64,000 bases of DNA from Sphingobacterium sp. GVS05A (GTDB taxonomy: Bacteria; Bacteroidota; Bacteroidia; Sphingobacteriales; Sphingobacteriaceae), in the NCBI RefSeq assembly GCF_019969845.1, contig NZ_JAHXYR010000003.1:310001-374000 (forward strand), written 5' to 3'. Under the pieces are notes generated by a model. It was given only the letters and a program-made list of their open reading frames with translations. It searched no databases and was not told the DNA's origin. Positions 43,666-51,705 of this stretch are shown in pieces. A program made the translations under genes and the position numbers. How positions within the stretch are numbered: the first letter of the stretch is position 1; every line of letters starts with the position of its first letter.

Positions 43666-46095
43666 ATGATGAACAGAAATATTAGAAAAGTGGCAGTTCT
43701 CGGTTCGGGTGTTATGGGTTCGCGAATTGCTTGTCATTTTGCTAACATTGGTGTCGAGGTTTTGCTGCTGGATATTGTTCCTCGCGAACTGCTGCCAGCA
43801 GAGCAAGCTAAGGGTCTAACGTTAGAGAGTAAAGCCGTTCGGGATCGGATTGTCAACAGTTCGTTAGAGACTACATTAAAGACAAATCCTTCGCCAATTT
43901 ACAGCAAATCATTTGTAAAACGTATCAAAACAGGGAATTTTGATGATAACCTCCAAGACATCGCACAAGTGGACTGGATCATCGAAGTCGTTGTGGAACG
44001 ATTAGATATTAAAAAATCTGTTTTTGACCGTGTAGAACAATTCCGTAAACCAGGTACATTGATTACTTCCAATACTTCTGGTATTCCTATTCATCTCATG
44101 ACAGAGGGACGTAGTGAAGATTTTAAAGATCATTTTTGCGGGACACACTTCTTCAATCCACCGCGCTATCTGCCTCTATTGGAGGTGATTCCGACACCGC
44201 ATACTAAGCCTGAGGTTGTTGATTTCGTGCTTCATTTTGGCGATAAGATGCTAGGGAAGACGGTTGTTTTGTGTAAGGATACACCAGCATTTATCGGTAA
44301 TCGGATTGGAGTTTATTCGATGTTGGCAGTGACTCACCTGGTTGAGCCTTTGGGGCTGACAGTGGAGGAAGTGGATAAATATACAGGCCCCGCGATGGGA
44401 CATCCAAAATCGGCAACTTTCCGTACTGCGGATGTTGTAGGTCTTGATACTTTGGTGAATGTGGCCAATGGGCTGGCACAGAATGCGCCCGAAGATGAAG
44501 CCAAAGGCGTCTTCCAGCTTCCTGCCTTTATCAGTAAGATGGTTGAAAATAAATGGCTAGGTGAAAAAACAAAAAAAGGATTTTACGAAAAAGTAAAAGC
44601 CGCTGATGGTAATTCTGAAATCCTGTCCTTAGATCTTAAAACATTAACATTTGGCTCGCAACAAAAAGTTAAGTCAACGACATTAGAAGCTACCAAGCCA
44701 GTCGAAGATATTCGTAAACGGATGAAAGTCTATGAACAGGGAACAGACAAGGCTGCGGAGCTTTTTCGTGCCATGCACTATCCATTGTTCGAATACGTTT
44801 CACGTCGTGTTCCTGAGATTACAGATGATTTCTTCCGTATTGACGATGCGATGCGTGCTGGCTTTGGCTGGGAACTTGGGCCATTTGAAGTATGGGATGC
44901 TTTAGGTGTGCGTGAGACCTTGGCTAAGATTAAGGCTGAAGAGAAACGGTTGCCGGGCCAGGATGGTGAAGTAGCATCCTGGGTGCACGAAATGTTGGAT
45001 TCGGGACATGAGTCTTTCTATAAAATAGAAAATGGCGTTCGCCATTATTATGATATTGCATCCCAATCTTACAAAGCTATTCCTGGAACAGAGGATTTGA
45101 TTGTTTTGGATCATATCCGCGAAAGCAAAACAATTTGGAAAAATACAGGTGTTTCAATTATTGATCTCGGTGATGGAATCATCAATTGTGAGTTCCATAC
45201 CAAGATGAACACGATCGGTGGCGATGTGATTCAGGGATTGAATAAGGCAATAGATCTTGCTGAAAAGGAATACCGTGGATTGGTTGTTTCCAATGACGGA
45301 AAAAATTTCTCTGCTGGAGCCAATATTGGAATGATTTTCATGATGGCTGTGGAGCAGGATTTTGATGAGTTAAATATGGCCGTTAGGGCCTTTCAAAATA
45401 CTTCAATGCGTTTGCGTTATTCATCCATTCCGGTTGTCGTAGCGCCATTTCAGATGACCTTGGGTGGTGGGTGTGAATTTTCAATGCATGCAGATTTTGT
45501 GCAGGCACATGCCGAAACCTACATGGGCTTAGTGGAACTGGGGGTAGGTGTTATCCCAGGTGGTGGTGGAACTAAAGAATTTGCATTGCGTGCTTCCGAA
45601 GAATTTAAAGATGACCAAATTGTTCAGAACACGTTAAAGGACAAATTCCTAACTATTGGTCAGGCGAAAGTATCGACCTCTGCTTACGAGGCCTATGAGC
45701 TGGGATATCTACAGAAAGATAAATTTGCGATCACGATGAACCGTGCACGCTTACTTGCTGACGCCAAAGCAAAGGCATTGGAGTTGGCGGATGAAGGCTA
45801 CGTACAACCTGCGCTACGAAACGATATCAAAGTGTTGGGCAATCAAGGTTTAGGGATCGTTTATGTAGGTGCATCTTCGATGCGTGAAGGAAATTATATC
45901 TCCGACTATGATCGTAAAATATCGGAAAAACTGGGTTGGGTGATGTGTGGTGGCAATCTGTCATCGCCAACGGAAGTCTCCGAACAGTACTTGTTGGATC
46001 TTGAGCGAAAAACCTTCCTCGAGCTCTGTGCTGAACGTAAAACGCTTGAAAGAATCCAGTACATGTTGACAAAAGGAAAGCCTTTACGAAATTAG
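43666..46095 (+). CDS. fadN: 3-hydroxyacyl-CoA dehydrogenase / enoyl-CoA hydratase fusion
   Basis: 809 aa from ATG 43666 (or 43669); GTG 43648 is in frame but lies upstream of the Rossmann start. Domain order: NAD-binding VLGSGVMGSRIACHFA (about 12-27), 3HCDH C-terminal domains (about 190-450), then an enoyl-CoA hydratase module (about 485-720; NFSAGANIGMI and MTLGGGCEFSMHADFVQAHA with VELGVGVIPGGGGTKEF). This dehydrogenase-first order is that of Bacillus FadN, not of E. coli FadB. It performs hydration and oxidation in beta-oxidation together with the downstream thiolase and acyl-CoA dehydrogenase. Confidence 0.93.
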   Translation: MMNRNIRKVAVLGSGVMGSRIACHFANIGVEVLLLDIVPRELLPAEQAKGLTLESKAVRDRIVNSSLETTLKTNPSPIYSKSFVKRIKTGNFDDNLQDIAQVDWIIEVVVERLDIKKSVFDRVEQFRKPGTLITSNTSGIPIHLMTEGRSEDFKDHFCGTHFFNPPRYLPLLEVIPTPHTKPEVVDFVLHFGDKMLGKTVVLCKDTPAFIGNRIGVYSMLAVTHLVEPLGLTVEEVDKYTGPAMGHPKSATFRTADVVGLDTLVNVANGLAQNAPEDEAKGVFQLPAFISKMVENKWLGEKTKKGFYEKVKAADGNSEILSLDLKTLTFGSQQKVKSTTLEATKPVEDIRKRMKVYEQGTDKAAELFRAMHYPLFEYVSRRVPEITDDFFRIDDAMRAGFGWELGPFEVWDALGVRETLAKIKAEEKRLPGQDGEVASWVHEMLDSGHESFYKIENGVRHYYDIASQSYKAIPGTEDLIVLDHIRESKTIWKNTGVSIIDLGDGIINCEFHTKMNTIGGDVIQGLNKAIDLAEKEYRGLVVSNDGKNFSAGANIGMIFMMAVEQDFDELNMAVRAFQNTSMRLRYSSIPVVVAPFQMTLGGGCEFSMHADFVQAHAETYMGLVELGVGVIPGGGGTKEFALRASEEFKDDQIVQNTLKDKFLTIGQAKVSTSAYEAYELGYLQKDKFAITMNRARLLADAKAKALELADEGYVQPALRNDIKVLGNQGLGIVYVGASSMREGNYISDYDRKISEKLGWVMCGGNLSSPTEVSEQYLLDLERKTFLELCAERKTLERIQYMLTKGKPLRN

Positions 46096-46105
46096 TATAG
46101 ACGAA

Positions 46106-46128
46106 AGTATTTAGTACATAGTATTTAG
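46106..46128 (+). repeat. Direct repeat AGTATTTAG before the four-helix-bundle gene
   Basis: AGTATTTAG occurs at 46106-46114 and 46120-46128, just before ATG 46131. Together with 46493-46520 it brackets the inserted-looking gene. Confidence 0.55.
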
Positions 46129-46130
46129 AT

Positions 46131-46511
46131 ATGCATAATTATAAGGAATTAATACTTTGGCAGAAATCTATCACGTTGGTATCTGATGTATATAAAGCTA
46201 CAGCTACTTTTCCAGATCGTGAACGATTTAATCTCATTTCACAAATAAATAGAGCTGCTGTATCTATTCCTTCAAATATTGCTGAGGGTGCAGGAAGAAA
46301 TTCAGATAAAGAGTTTGTCCAGTTTTTGGCAATAGCACATGCGTCTACATATGAAGTCGAAACACAGTTAATAATATCAAAAAATTTAGGTTATTTATCA
46401 GAAGAGGATTTAGAGGGCCTTTTGGAAAAGCTGGAGGAATTGCAGAAAATGAACTACATTTTTCAACAAAAGCTTTTACTCAAGGTCAAAAATCTAACTA
46501 CTAATATCTAA
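46131..46511 (+). CDS. Four-helix-bundle protein (23S rRNA IVS / S23 family)
   Basis: 126 aa. Signature of the TIGR02436 family: YKELILWQKSITLVSDVYK at the N-terminus, FNLISQINRAAVSIPSNIAEGAGRNSDKEFVQFLAIAHASTYEVETQ (in pieces). Proteins of this type were first seen in intervening sequences of 23S rRNA genes and also occur as stand-alone genes; they resemble the Avd accessory proteins of retroelements. The label S23 ribosomal protein is misleading. It sits between fadN and fadA, 35 and 18 nt away, flanked by TAGTA-rich short repeats, which suggests a late insertion. Function unknown. Confidence 0.9.
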   Translation: MHNYKELILWQKSITLVSDVYKATATFPDRERFNLISQINRAAVSIPSNIAEGAGRNSDKEFVQFLAIAHASTYEVETQLIISKNLGYLSEEDLEGLLEKLEELQKMNYIFQQKLLLKVKNLTTNI

Positions 46512-46520
46512 CTACTAATA
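46493..46520 (+). repeat. Tandem 14-mer TCTAACTACTAATA (two copies)
   Basis: TCTAACTACTAATA is repeated exactly at 46493-46506 and 46507-46520, overlapping the stop codon of the four-helix-bundle gene. Its complement TATTAGTAGTTAGA resembles the upstream AGTATTTAG units, giving imperfect inverted ends. Confidence 0.75.
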
Positions 46521-46529
46521 TCTCAAATA

Positions 46530-47705
46530 ATGGAAGCATACATAGTAGCAGGATTTCGTACAGCAGTAGGTAAAGCGCCTCGAGGAGGATTTCGCTTTAT
46601 GCGGGCTGATGATTTAGCATCAGATGTGATTAAACATCTTGTGTCCACTGTGCCGAATTTAAATAAAGAAGATATAGATGATGTCATTGTGGGTAATGCG
46701 ATGCCCGAGGCAGAACAGGGGCTGAACATGGCACGTTTTATTTCCCTAATGGGTTTAGATACAGATAAAGTGCCTGGCGTCACTGTCAATCGGTATTGTG
46801 CCTCTGGATTGGAGACGATCGCTACGGCAGTTGCAAAGATCAAAACCGGTATGGCTGATGTCATTATCGCGGGAGGTGTTGAAGTGATGTCCGGAATGCC
46901 TTTCGGGGGGTGGAAGATTGTTCCCAATCCTGTCGTGGCCAAAGAGCATCCCGATTGGTATTGGGGTATGGGGCTGACTGCAGAGGCTGTAGCAAAAGAC
47001 TACAATGTATCCCGTGAAGATCAAGATGCTTTTGCACTTAAATCCAATCAAAAAGCAATAGCAGCTATTCAAAATGGTCATCTTAAAGATGGTATTGTAC
47101 CGATCACAGTCAAAGAGAACTATCTGAAAGACGGAAAGATCGCAACACGTGAATATGTTGTAGATACAGATGAAGGGCCTCGTGCAGACACATCTTTGGA
47201 AGCTCTGGGTAAGTTGAAGCCTGTCTTCGCAGCCAATGGTTCGGTGACAGCAGGAAACTCCTCACAGACATCTGATGGAGCAGCATTTGTGTTGGTCATG
47301 TCCGAGGCAAAAGTGAAAGAGCTAGGGGTTAAACCCATTGCCAAGTTAGTCAGTTTTGCTGTTGCAGGGGTGCCGCCACGGATCATGGGAATCGGACCGA
47401 TCTATGCGATACCAAAAGCTTTGGAACGGGCTGGACTTAAAAAAGAGGATATTGATTTATTTGAATTGAACGAAGCTTTCGCTTCCCAGTCTTTGGCTGT
47501 TATTCGTGAACTGGGGCTTGATGAAGAAAAAGTCAATGTCAATGGCGGGGCGATAGCCTTGGGGCATCCGCTAGGCTGTACAGGAGCGAAGTTGACCGTG
47601 CAGGTTTTGCATGAATTGAAACGTCGTGGCAAAAAATATGGTATGGTGACCATGTGTGTGGGAACTGGTCAAGGAGCGGCCGGTATCTTTGAACTATTGG
47701 ACTAA
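46530..47705 (+). CDS. fadA: Acetyl-CoA C-acyltransferase (thiolase)
   Basis: 391 aa. Catalytic Cys in NRYCASGLETIA (about 88), and the C-terminal GGAIALGHPLGCTGAK and GMVTMCVGTGQGAAG motifs (His/Cys of the active site). NEAFASQSLAVI is also typical. It cleaves 3-ketoacyl-CoA in the last beta-oxidation step. Second fad gene of the operon; the FadA partner of FadN. Confidence 0.95.
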   Translation: MEAYIVAGFRTAVGKAPRGGFRFMRADDLASDVIKHLVSTVPNLNKEDIDDVIVGNAMPEAEQGLNMARFISLMGLDTDKVPGVTVNRYCASGLETIATAVAKIKTGMADVIIAGGVEVMSGMPFGGWKIVPNPVVAKEHPDWYWGMGLTAEAVAKDYNVSREDQDAFALKSNQKAIAAIQNGHLKDGIVPITVKENYLKDGKIATREYVVDTDEGPRADTSLEALGKLKPVFAANGSVTAGNSSQTSDGAAFVLVMSEAKVKELGVKPIAKLVSFAVAGVPPRIMGIGPIYAIPKALERAGLKKEDIDLFELNEAFASQSLAVIRELGLDEEKVNVNGGAIALGHPLGCTGAKLTVQVLHELKRRGKKYGMVTMCVGTGQGAAGIFELLD

Positions 47706-47791
47706 GTTCGAACACTAAAAATAACAATATAAACCATTTTATTTGCTAGTCTCATAGCAGATAAAAGTATTCAAAATATTGTGTAAACCTG

Positions 47792-47822
47792 GGTGGTCAA
47801 AAGCCAGCTCAGGGCTTGCACC
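47792..47822 (+). other. Possible structured element before fadE
   Basis: In the 133-nt fadA-fadE gap, GGTG (47792) pairs with CACC (47819), and AAGCC (47801) with GGCTT (47813), giving a stem with internal loop. No known RNA family is recognised. Confidence 0.3.
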
Positions 47823-47838
47823 TCAAATCTAAAAAACA

Positions 47839-49620
47839 ATGAGCGAAAATAAAGCAATCAAAGGCGGTGAGTTCGTTATTAGAGAGACTCCCTATACAGC
47901 TATTTTTATCCCAGAGGAGTTTGATGAAGAAGCGAAAATGATTCGTCAGACCTGTTTGGATTTCTTAGATACCGAAGTGTTAAATAAGCTTGATCGTATT
48001 GATGCGCAAGAGGAGGGATTGATGCCTAGCCTGATGGATAAAGCCGGCGAGCTGGGGATGCTGGGTGTGTCGATTCCGGAAGAGTATGGTGGGTTTGGTA
48101 AAAACTTCAATACGTCGATGCTCGTAGCAGAGGCAGTAGGAGGAGGATTCTCCTTTGCTGTCGCCTTGTCTGCACATACGGGTATTGGTACTTTGCCTAT
48201 CCTTTATTATGGTAATGCGGAGCAGAAAGCAAAGTATATTCCTAAACTCGCAACTGGCGAATGGAAGGCTTCCTACTGTTTGACAGAACCAAATGCCGGA
48301 TCGGATGCCAATTCCGGCCGTACCTCCGCAAAACTAAATGCTGAAGGAACCCATTATCTGATCAACGGTCAAAAAATGTGGATTACCAATGGTGGATTTG
48401 CAGATATCTTTATTGTATTTGCAAAAATCGATGATGATAAAAACCTGACAGCATTTATTGTCGAAAAAGATTTTGGTGGGATCACCATGAACCCCGAAGA
48501 ACATAAACTGGGCATCAAGGGATCCTCTACACGTCAGATTTTCTTTAATGATTGTCCCGTGCCTGTTGAAAACATGCTATCCGAGCGGGAAAATGGATTT
48601 AAGATTGCCGTAAATATCCTGAATATCGGACGGATCAAGTTGGGTGCTGCGACAAATGGTTCAGCTCGTATGGTGATCAATCATGCGGTTCAATATGCCA
48701 ATGAACGTGTGCAGTTTAACCTGCCGATTTCTAAGTTTGGTGCTATTCGATACAAACTGGCTGAAATGGCGACCCGTTTATTTGCTGTGGAATCAGCATC
48801 CTATCGTGCGGGTCAAAATATTGATGATGCCTATGATGCATTGATTGCGGGCGGTATGGATGAAGCAAAAGCCAAATTGAAATCCGTTGAACAATTTGCG
48901 ATTGAGTGTGCCATTATTAAAGTATGGTGTTCTGAGATGTTAGATTATGTTGTGGATGAAGGTGTGCAGATCTATGGTGGAATGGGCTATTCGGCCGATG
49001 CACCGATGGAGCGTGCTTATCGCGATTCACGTATCAACCGGATCTTCGAGGGTACCAATGAGGTGAATAGACTGCTTGTTGTAGATATGTTGTTAAAACG
49101 TGCAATGAAAGGTGAGCTGGATCTGATGGGGCCAGCGCAGGCAGTGGCAAGTGAACTGTTGGCTATTCCTGACTTCGGAGAAGAAGATGATGCGCCATTC
49201 GCAGCAGAGAAGAAAATTGTCGCTAACCTCAAAAAAGCAGGCTTACTCATTGCTGGAGCCGCCGTTCAAAAGCTGATGATGTCGCTTTCAAAAGAAGAAG
49301 AGATCCTGATGAATATCGCAGATATTATCGGTTACGTATACATTGCGGAATCTGTACTGTTACGTGCGGAAAAGCTTGTCCATACTGGTTCTGAAAAGGC
49401 CGAGTACGCGACAGATATGGCGAAGATCTATCTATATGGTGCGATCGATAAAATAAACGCTGCAGGTAAAGAAGCGCTGTATTCCTTTGGTGAGGGCGAT
49501 GAATTGAATATGATGCTTGTTGGATTACGTCGGTTCACCAAAGCGCAGCCATTTAATATCAAAGATGCACGTCAGCGGATTGCCAAAAAATTAATAGAAG
49601 AAAATAAATATTGTTTTTGA
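47839..49620 (+). CDS. fadE: Acyl-CoA dehydrogenase
   Basis: 593 aa, matching the long Bacillus FadE type. FAD/substrate signatures: CLTEPNAGSDANSGRT (about 149), WITNGGFADIFIVFAKI, and QIYGGMGYSADAPMERAYRDSRINRIFEGTNEVNR (in pieces; the catalytic Glu usually lies in EGTNE). A C-terminal extension (about 425-593) distinguishes this group. It performs the first oxidation of beta-oxidation; electron-transfer flavoprotein genes are not in the window. Last gene of the operon. Confidence 0.94.
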   Translation: MSENKAIKGGEFVIRETPYTAIFIPEEFDEEAKMIRQTCLDFLDTEVLNKLDRIDAQEEGLMPSLMDKAGELGMLGVSIPEEYGGFGKNFNTSMLVAEAVGGGFSFAVALSAHTGIGTLPILYYGNAEQKAKYIPKLATGEWKASYCLTEPNAGSDANSGRTSAKLNAEGTHYLINGQKMWITNGGFADIFIVFAKIDDDKNLTAFIVEKDFGGITMNPEEHKLGIKGSSTRQIFFNDCPVPVENMLSERENGFKIAVNILNIGRIKLGAATNGSARMVINHAVQYANERVQFNLPISKFGAIRYKLAEMATRLFAVESASYRAGQNIDDAYDALIAGGMDEAKAKLKSVEQFAIECAIIKVWCSEMLDYVVDEGVQIYGGMGYSADAPMERAYRDSRINRIFEGTNEVNRLLVVDMLLKRAMKGELDLMGPAQAVASELLAIPDFGEEDDAPFAAEKKIVANLKKAGLLIAGAAVQKLMMSLSKEEEILMNIADIIGYVYIAESVLLRAEKLVHTGSEKAEYATDMAKIYLYGAIDKINAAGKEALYSFGEGDELNMMLVGLRRFTKAQPFNIKDARQRIAKKLIEENKYCF

Positions 49621-49648
49621 TTGATAATGATTATTGGTTTTGGTTGTG

Positions 49649-49677
49649 TGGCCGGAGAGAAATCTTCGGCCATTTTT
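49649..49677 (+). terminator. Intrinsic terminator after fadE
   Basis: TGGCCGGAGA / TCTTCGGCCA with one G-T or G-A mismatch, then T5. Confidence 0.8.
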
Positions 49678-49741
49678 GTGTTACAATAACGAAAAGTAGC
49701 AGCAATTATATTAAATTTAGCCTTTTAATACTAACCGTTAT

Positions 49742-50998
49742 ATGGCATCGTCAAGATCATTTGCACTTACAGAAGACTGGGTCGTCGTTATTTTGGGACT
49801 CGCTACCATTTTTTTAGCACTTTCGGGTATTTTTGCACCTGTGCCTAATTTTTCCTGGAGTAATTCTTCCGAATTGACCTCCGCAATTTTTGATTCGGCC
49901 AATCTCAACAAGATTTTCCAGCAGTTTATCTTTGTTTTTGTGACAGGTGTTTTAGGGGTATTTTTGCTCGGTAAATCTGTTAAACATTTGCTGGTCGTAT
50001 TTCCTGTAGTGTTTATTTTGACTGTATTCGCGCTCATATTAGCGGGCAATTCGACAGTGAAAGAATATAATCTCGAGGCTGTTATTTTTAGTTTGATTAT
50101 AGGTTTGGTCATTAGCAATTGTTTTAAGCTGCCTGCTTGGTTTAAAGAAGCCTTGAGTACAGAACTATATGTCAAGATCGGATTAATCCTATTGGGTACC
50201 ACCGTTATCTTTGGGGATATCCTTAAAGCGGGCTCTTTAGGGCTTATCCAAGCTTTGGCAGTTGTATTGTCAGTATGGTATTTCGCTTTTTGGCTCTGTA
50301 AAAAATTGAAAATAGACAAGGAAATGTCCCTGATGTTGTCCAGTGCAGTTTCTATTTGTGGTGTTTCAGCGGCTATCGCTACTTCCGGAGCCATTAAAGG
50401 TGATAGTAAAAAACTCTCTTATGTGATTTCTTTGGTGCTGATCACCGCAATTCCAATGATGATTTTTATGCCCTATATGGCTGAATGGATGGGCTTGTCA
50501 CAGGAAGTGACCGGCGCATGGCTAGGAGGTAGTATCGATACAACAGGAGCTGTTGTTGCTTCAGGGTCCCTTGTTGGAGAGGAGGCGTTAAAGATCAGCA
50601 CAATTGTCAAGTTTTCGCAAAACGTATTGCTGGGACTAGCAGCATTTGCGATCAGTATTTATTGGACCTATGCAAAATCTGTGGATGACGAAACAAAGCG
50701 GGATAAACCGACGTTAAAGATTATTTGGGAACGCTTTCCTAAATTTGTGCTTGGGTTTGTATTTGCATCGCTATTATTTTCCTTTGTAATTTCTCCTGAA
50801 AAGATTGATGTCGTCAAAGGTAGTCTGAAAAACCTGCAGGGACTTTGGTTTACATTGGCATTTACTTCGATCGGTCTGGAAACAAATTTCAAAGACCTTT
50901 TTGTACAAGATAATAAGAAACCCCTTTATGCATTTTTGATTGCGCAGACCTTTAATGTCGTAGTGACTTTGTTGATCGCATTAGTGCTGTTCCGATAA
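49742..50998 (+). CDS. YeiH-family putative sulfate exporter (UPF0324)
   Basis: 418 aa with about ten hydrophobic segments. Family strings: SLIIGLVISN, EALSTELYVKIGLILLGTTVIFGDIL (in pieces), AVSICGVSAAIATSGAIKGD and WLGGSIDTTGAVVASG. YeiH-type proteins are annotated as putative sulfate exporters, an assignment with limited proof. It stands between the fad operon and a TonB receptor whose leader ends in two Cys codons; a sulfur theme is possible. Terminator follows. Confidence 0.87.
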   Translation: MASSRSFALTEDWVVVILGLATIFLALSGIFAPVPNFSWSNSSELTSAIFDSANLNKIFQQFIFVFVTGVLGVFLLGKSVKHLLVVFPVVFILTVFALILAGNSTVKEYNLEAVIFSLIIGLVISNCFKLPAWFKEALSTELYVKIGLILLGTTVIFGDILKAGSLGLIQALAVVLSVWYFAFWLCKKLKIDKEMSLMLSSAVSICGVSAAIATSGAIKGDSKKLSYVISLVLITAIPMMIFMPYMAEWMGLSQEVTGAWLGGSIDTTGAVVASGSLVGEEALKISTIVKFSQNVLLGLAAFAISIYWTYAKSVDDETKRDKPTLKIIWERFPKFVLGFVFASLLFSFVISPEKIDVVKGSLKNLQGLWFTLAFTSIGLETNFKDLFVQDNKKPLYAFLIAQTFNVVVTLLIALVLFR

Positions 50999-51051
50999 TT
51001 TATAGATAAAGATATGGACCGAATACTTTCGGAACTGAATAACATTTGTAC

Positions 51052-51081
51052 AAAAGTCTGCCGTCCTTGGCGGACTTTTTT
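51052..51081 (+). terminator. Intrinsic terminator after the YeiH gene
   Basis: AAAAGTCTGCC pairs with GGCGGACTTTT (one G-T wobble) and a T6 tail follows. Confidence 0.85.
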
Positions 51082-51396
51082 GTTCTACTCTTTTTTCATT
51101 TTCTCGATCTCGAAATAGTCCTGCCGAATGGCCTCCGCGAAAATAGAGGAACCAATTTTTTCTTACTAAAGTGTTTAGGTTGTCGGATAAGACAATGTTG
51201 GTCGCACATGAAAAAGTAAAGCTAAACCTAAGGGAAATATCTCATGTATAGCAACGGATCTGAATGGTTTATACAAAAAATATGATATGTAAAATATTAT
51301 TTTTATGACATAAGTAGCTGTTAATTAGTGGTTAATGATATTTTAAAAAAATATTTATAAAATCTATCAAATTAGTAGTCTTTTAAAAAATATTTC
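51082..51396. other. Intergenic region upstream of the TonB-receptor leader
   Basis: About 315 nt, increasingly AT-rich toward 51396, with no convincing gene. The last 60 nt hold a direct repeat (51341-51400) next to the leader promoter. Confidence 0.4.
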
Positions 51397-51400
51397 TATA
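51341..51400 (+). repeat. Direct repeat TTTTAAAAAA...TATTT, period 40
   Basis: TTTTAAAAAAATATTTATAA (51341-51360) and TTTTAAAAAATATTTCTATA (51381-51400) are near-identical copies 40 nt apart; the second overlaps the promoter spacer and -7 box. A candidate regulator site. Confidence 0.45.
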
Positions 51401-51404
51401 TTTG
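51397..51404 (+). promoter_or_regulatory. Promoter of the leader ORF and TonB receptor
   Basis: TATATTTG, exact TAnnTTTG; TTAG at 51372-51375 (21-nt spacer) is a poor -33 box. Start site near 51409, so the leader to the receptor is about 300 nt. Confidence 0.55.
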
Positions 51405-51464
51405 TACTGTCGTCCTGATTTACAGTGAGTCATGAGGATTGGCAAAAAATGAGCATACTTAATT

Positions 51465-51572
51465 ATGGAAAGAATGAAAAAAGAATACTTCTTAAAAACA
51501 AGCTTACAGATTACTTCATTGGAAGTGGTTTTTACTACCCAAGGAAATAGTGAAAAACGAATGTGTTGTTAA
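51465..51572 (+). CDS. Leader ORF ending in Cys-Cys-stop
   Basis: 35 aa, MERMKKEYFLKTSLQ at the start and TTQGNSEKRMCC at the end (ATG 51474 would give 32 aa). The last two sense codons are TGT TGT. It lies in the transcribed leader of the TonB receptor, 29 nt before an intrinsic terminator. This is the layout of attenuator leader peptides, where translation of regulatory codons reports amino-acid supply: here cysteine. A competing out-of-frame ORF (51449-51550) exists, without the Cys run. I recognise no named family, and the product itself may have no function. Confidence 0.55.
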   Translation: MERMKKEYFLKTSLQITSLEVVFTTQGNSEKRMCC

Positions 51573-51601
51573 AATTTCTCTCTTACACTCTCTTATATTA
51601 G

Positions 51602-51628
51602 AAAAGGGAAGCCGAGGCTTCCCTTTTT
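51602..51628 (+). terminator. Intrinsic terminator (attenuator) between leader ORF and TonB receptor
   Basis: AAAAGGGAAGC, loop CGAG, GCTTCCCTTTT and a T run. It lies between the leader ORF and the receptor ATG at 51706, so readthrough would decide receptor expression unless a second promoter exists. Confidence 0.85.
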
Positions 51629-51705
51629 AAACAAAGTTTTAACAATGAAACAAGTTCTATTGGCGTTGGCACTTGTTTATTTTCACTATTAAACTGAATA
51701 AATTT

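Noticed and set aside
46131..46511. Annotation as ribosomal protein S23
   Set aside because: The family name derives from 23S rRNA intervening sequences; there is no evidence for a ribosomal role.
51440..51454. TGGCA...GC with sigma-54-like spacing in the TonB-receptor leader
   Set aside because: The -12 TTG is absent and the start site would fall on the leader ORF ATG; the TATATTTG box upstream is a better promoter.
51449..51550. Out-of-frame 33-aa ORF overlapping the Cys-Cys leader
   Set aside because: It has no regulatory codon run and ends without relation to the terminator; the Cys-Cys frame is preferred, though not proven.
51645..51692. Tiny ORF MKQVLLALALVYFHY after the terminator
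   Set aside because: It is 15 aa, has no conserved-looking end and overlaps the open frame leading to the receptor signal peptide; no support as a gene.
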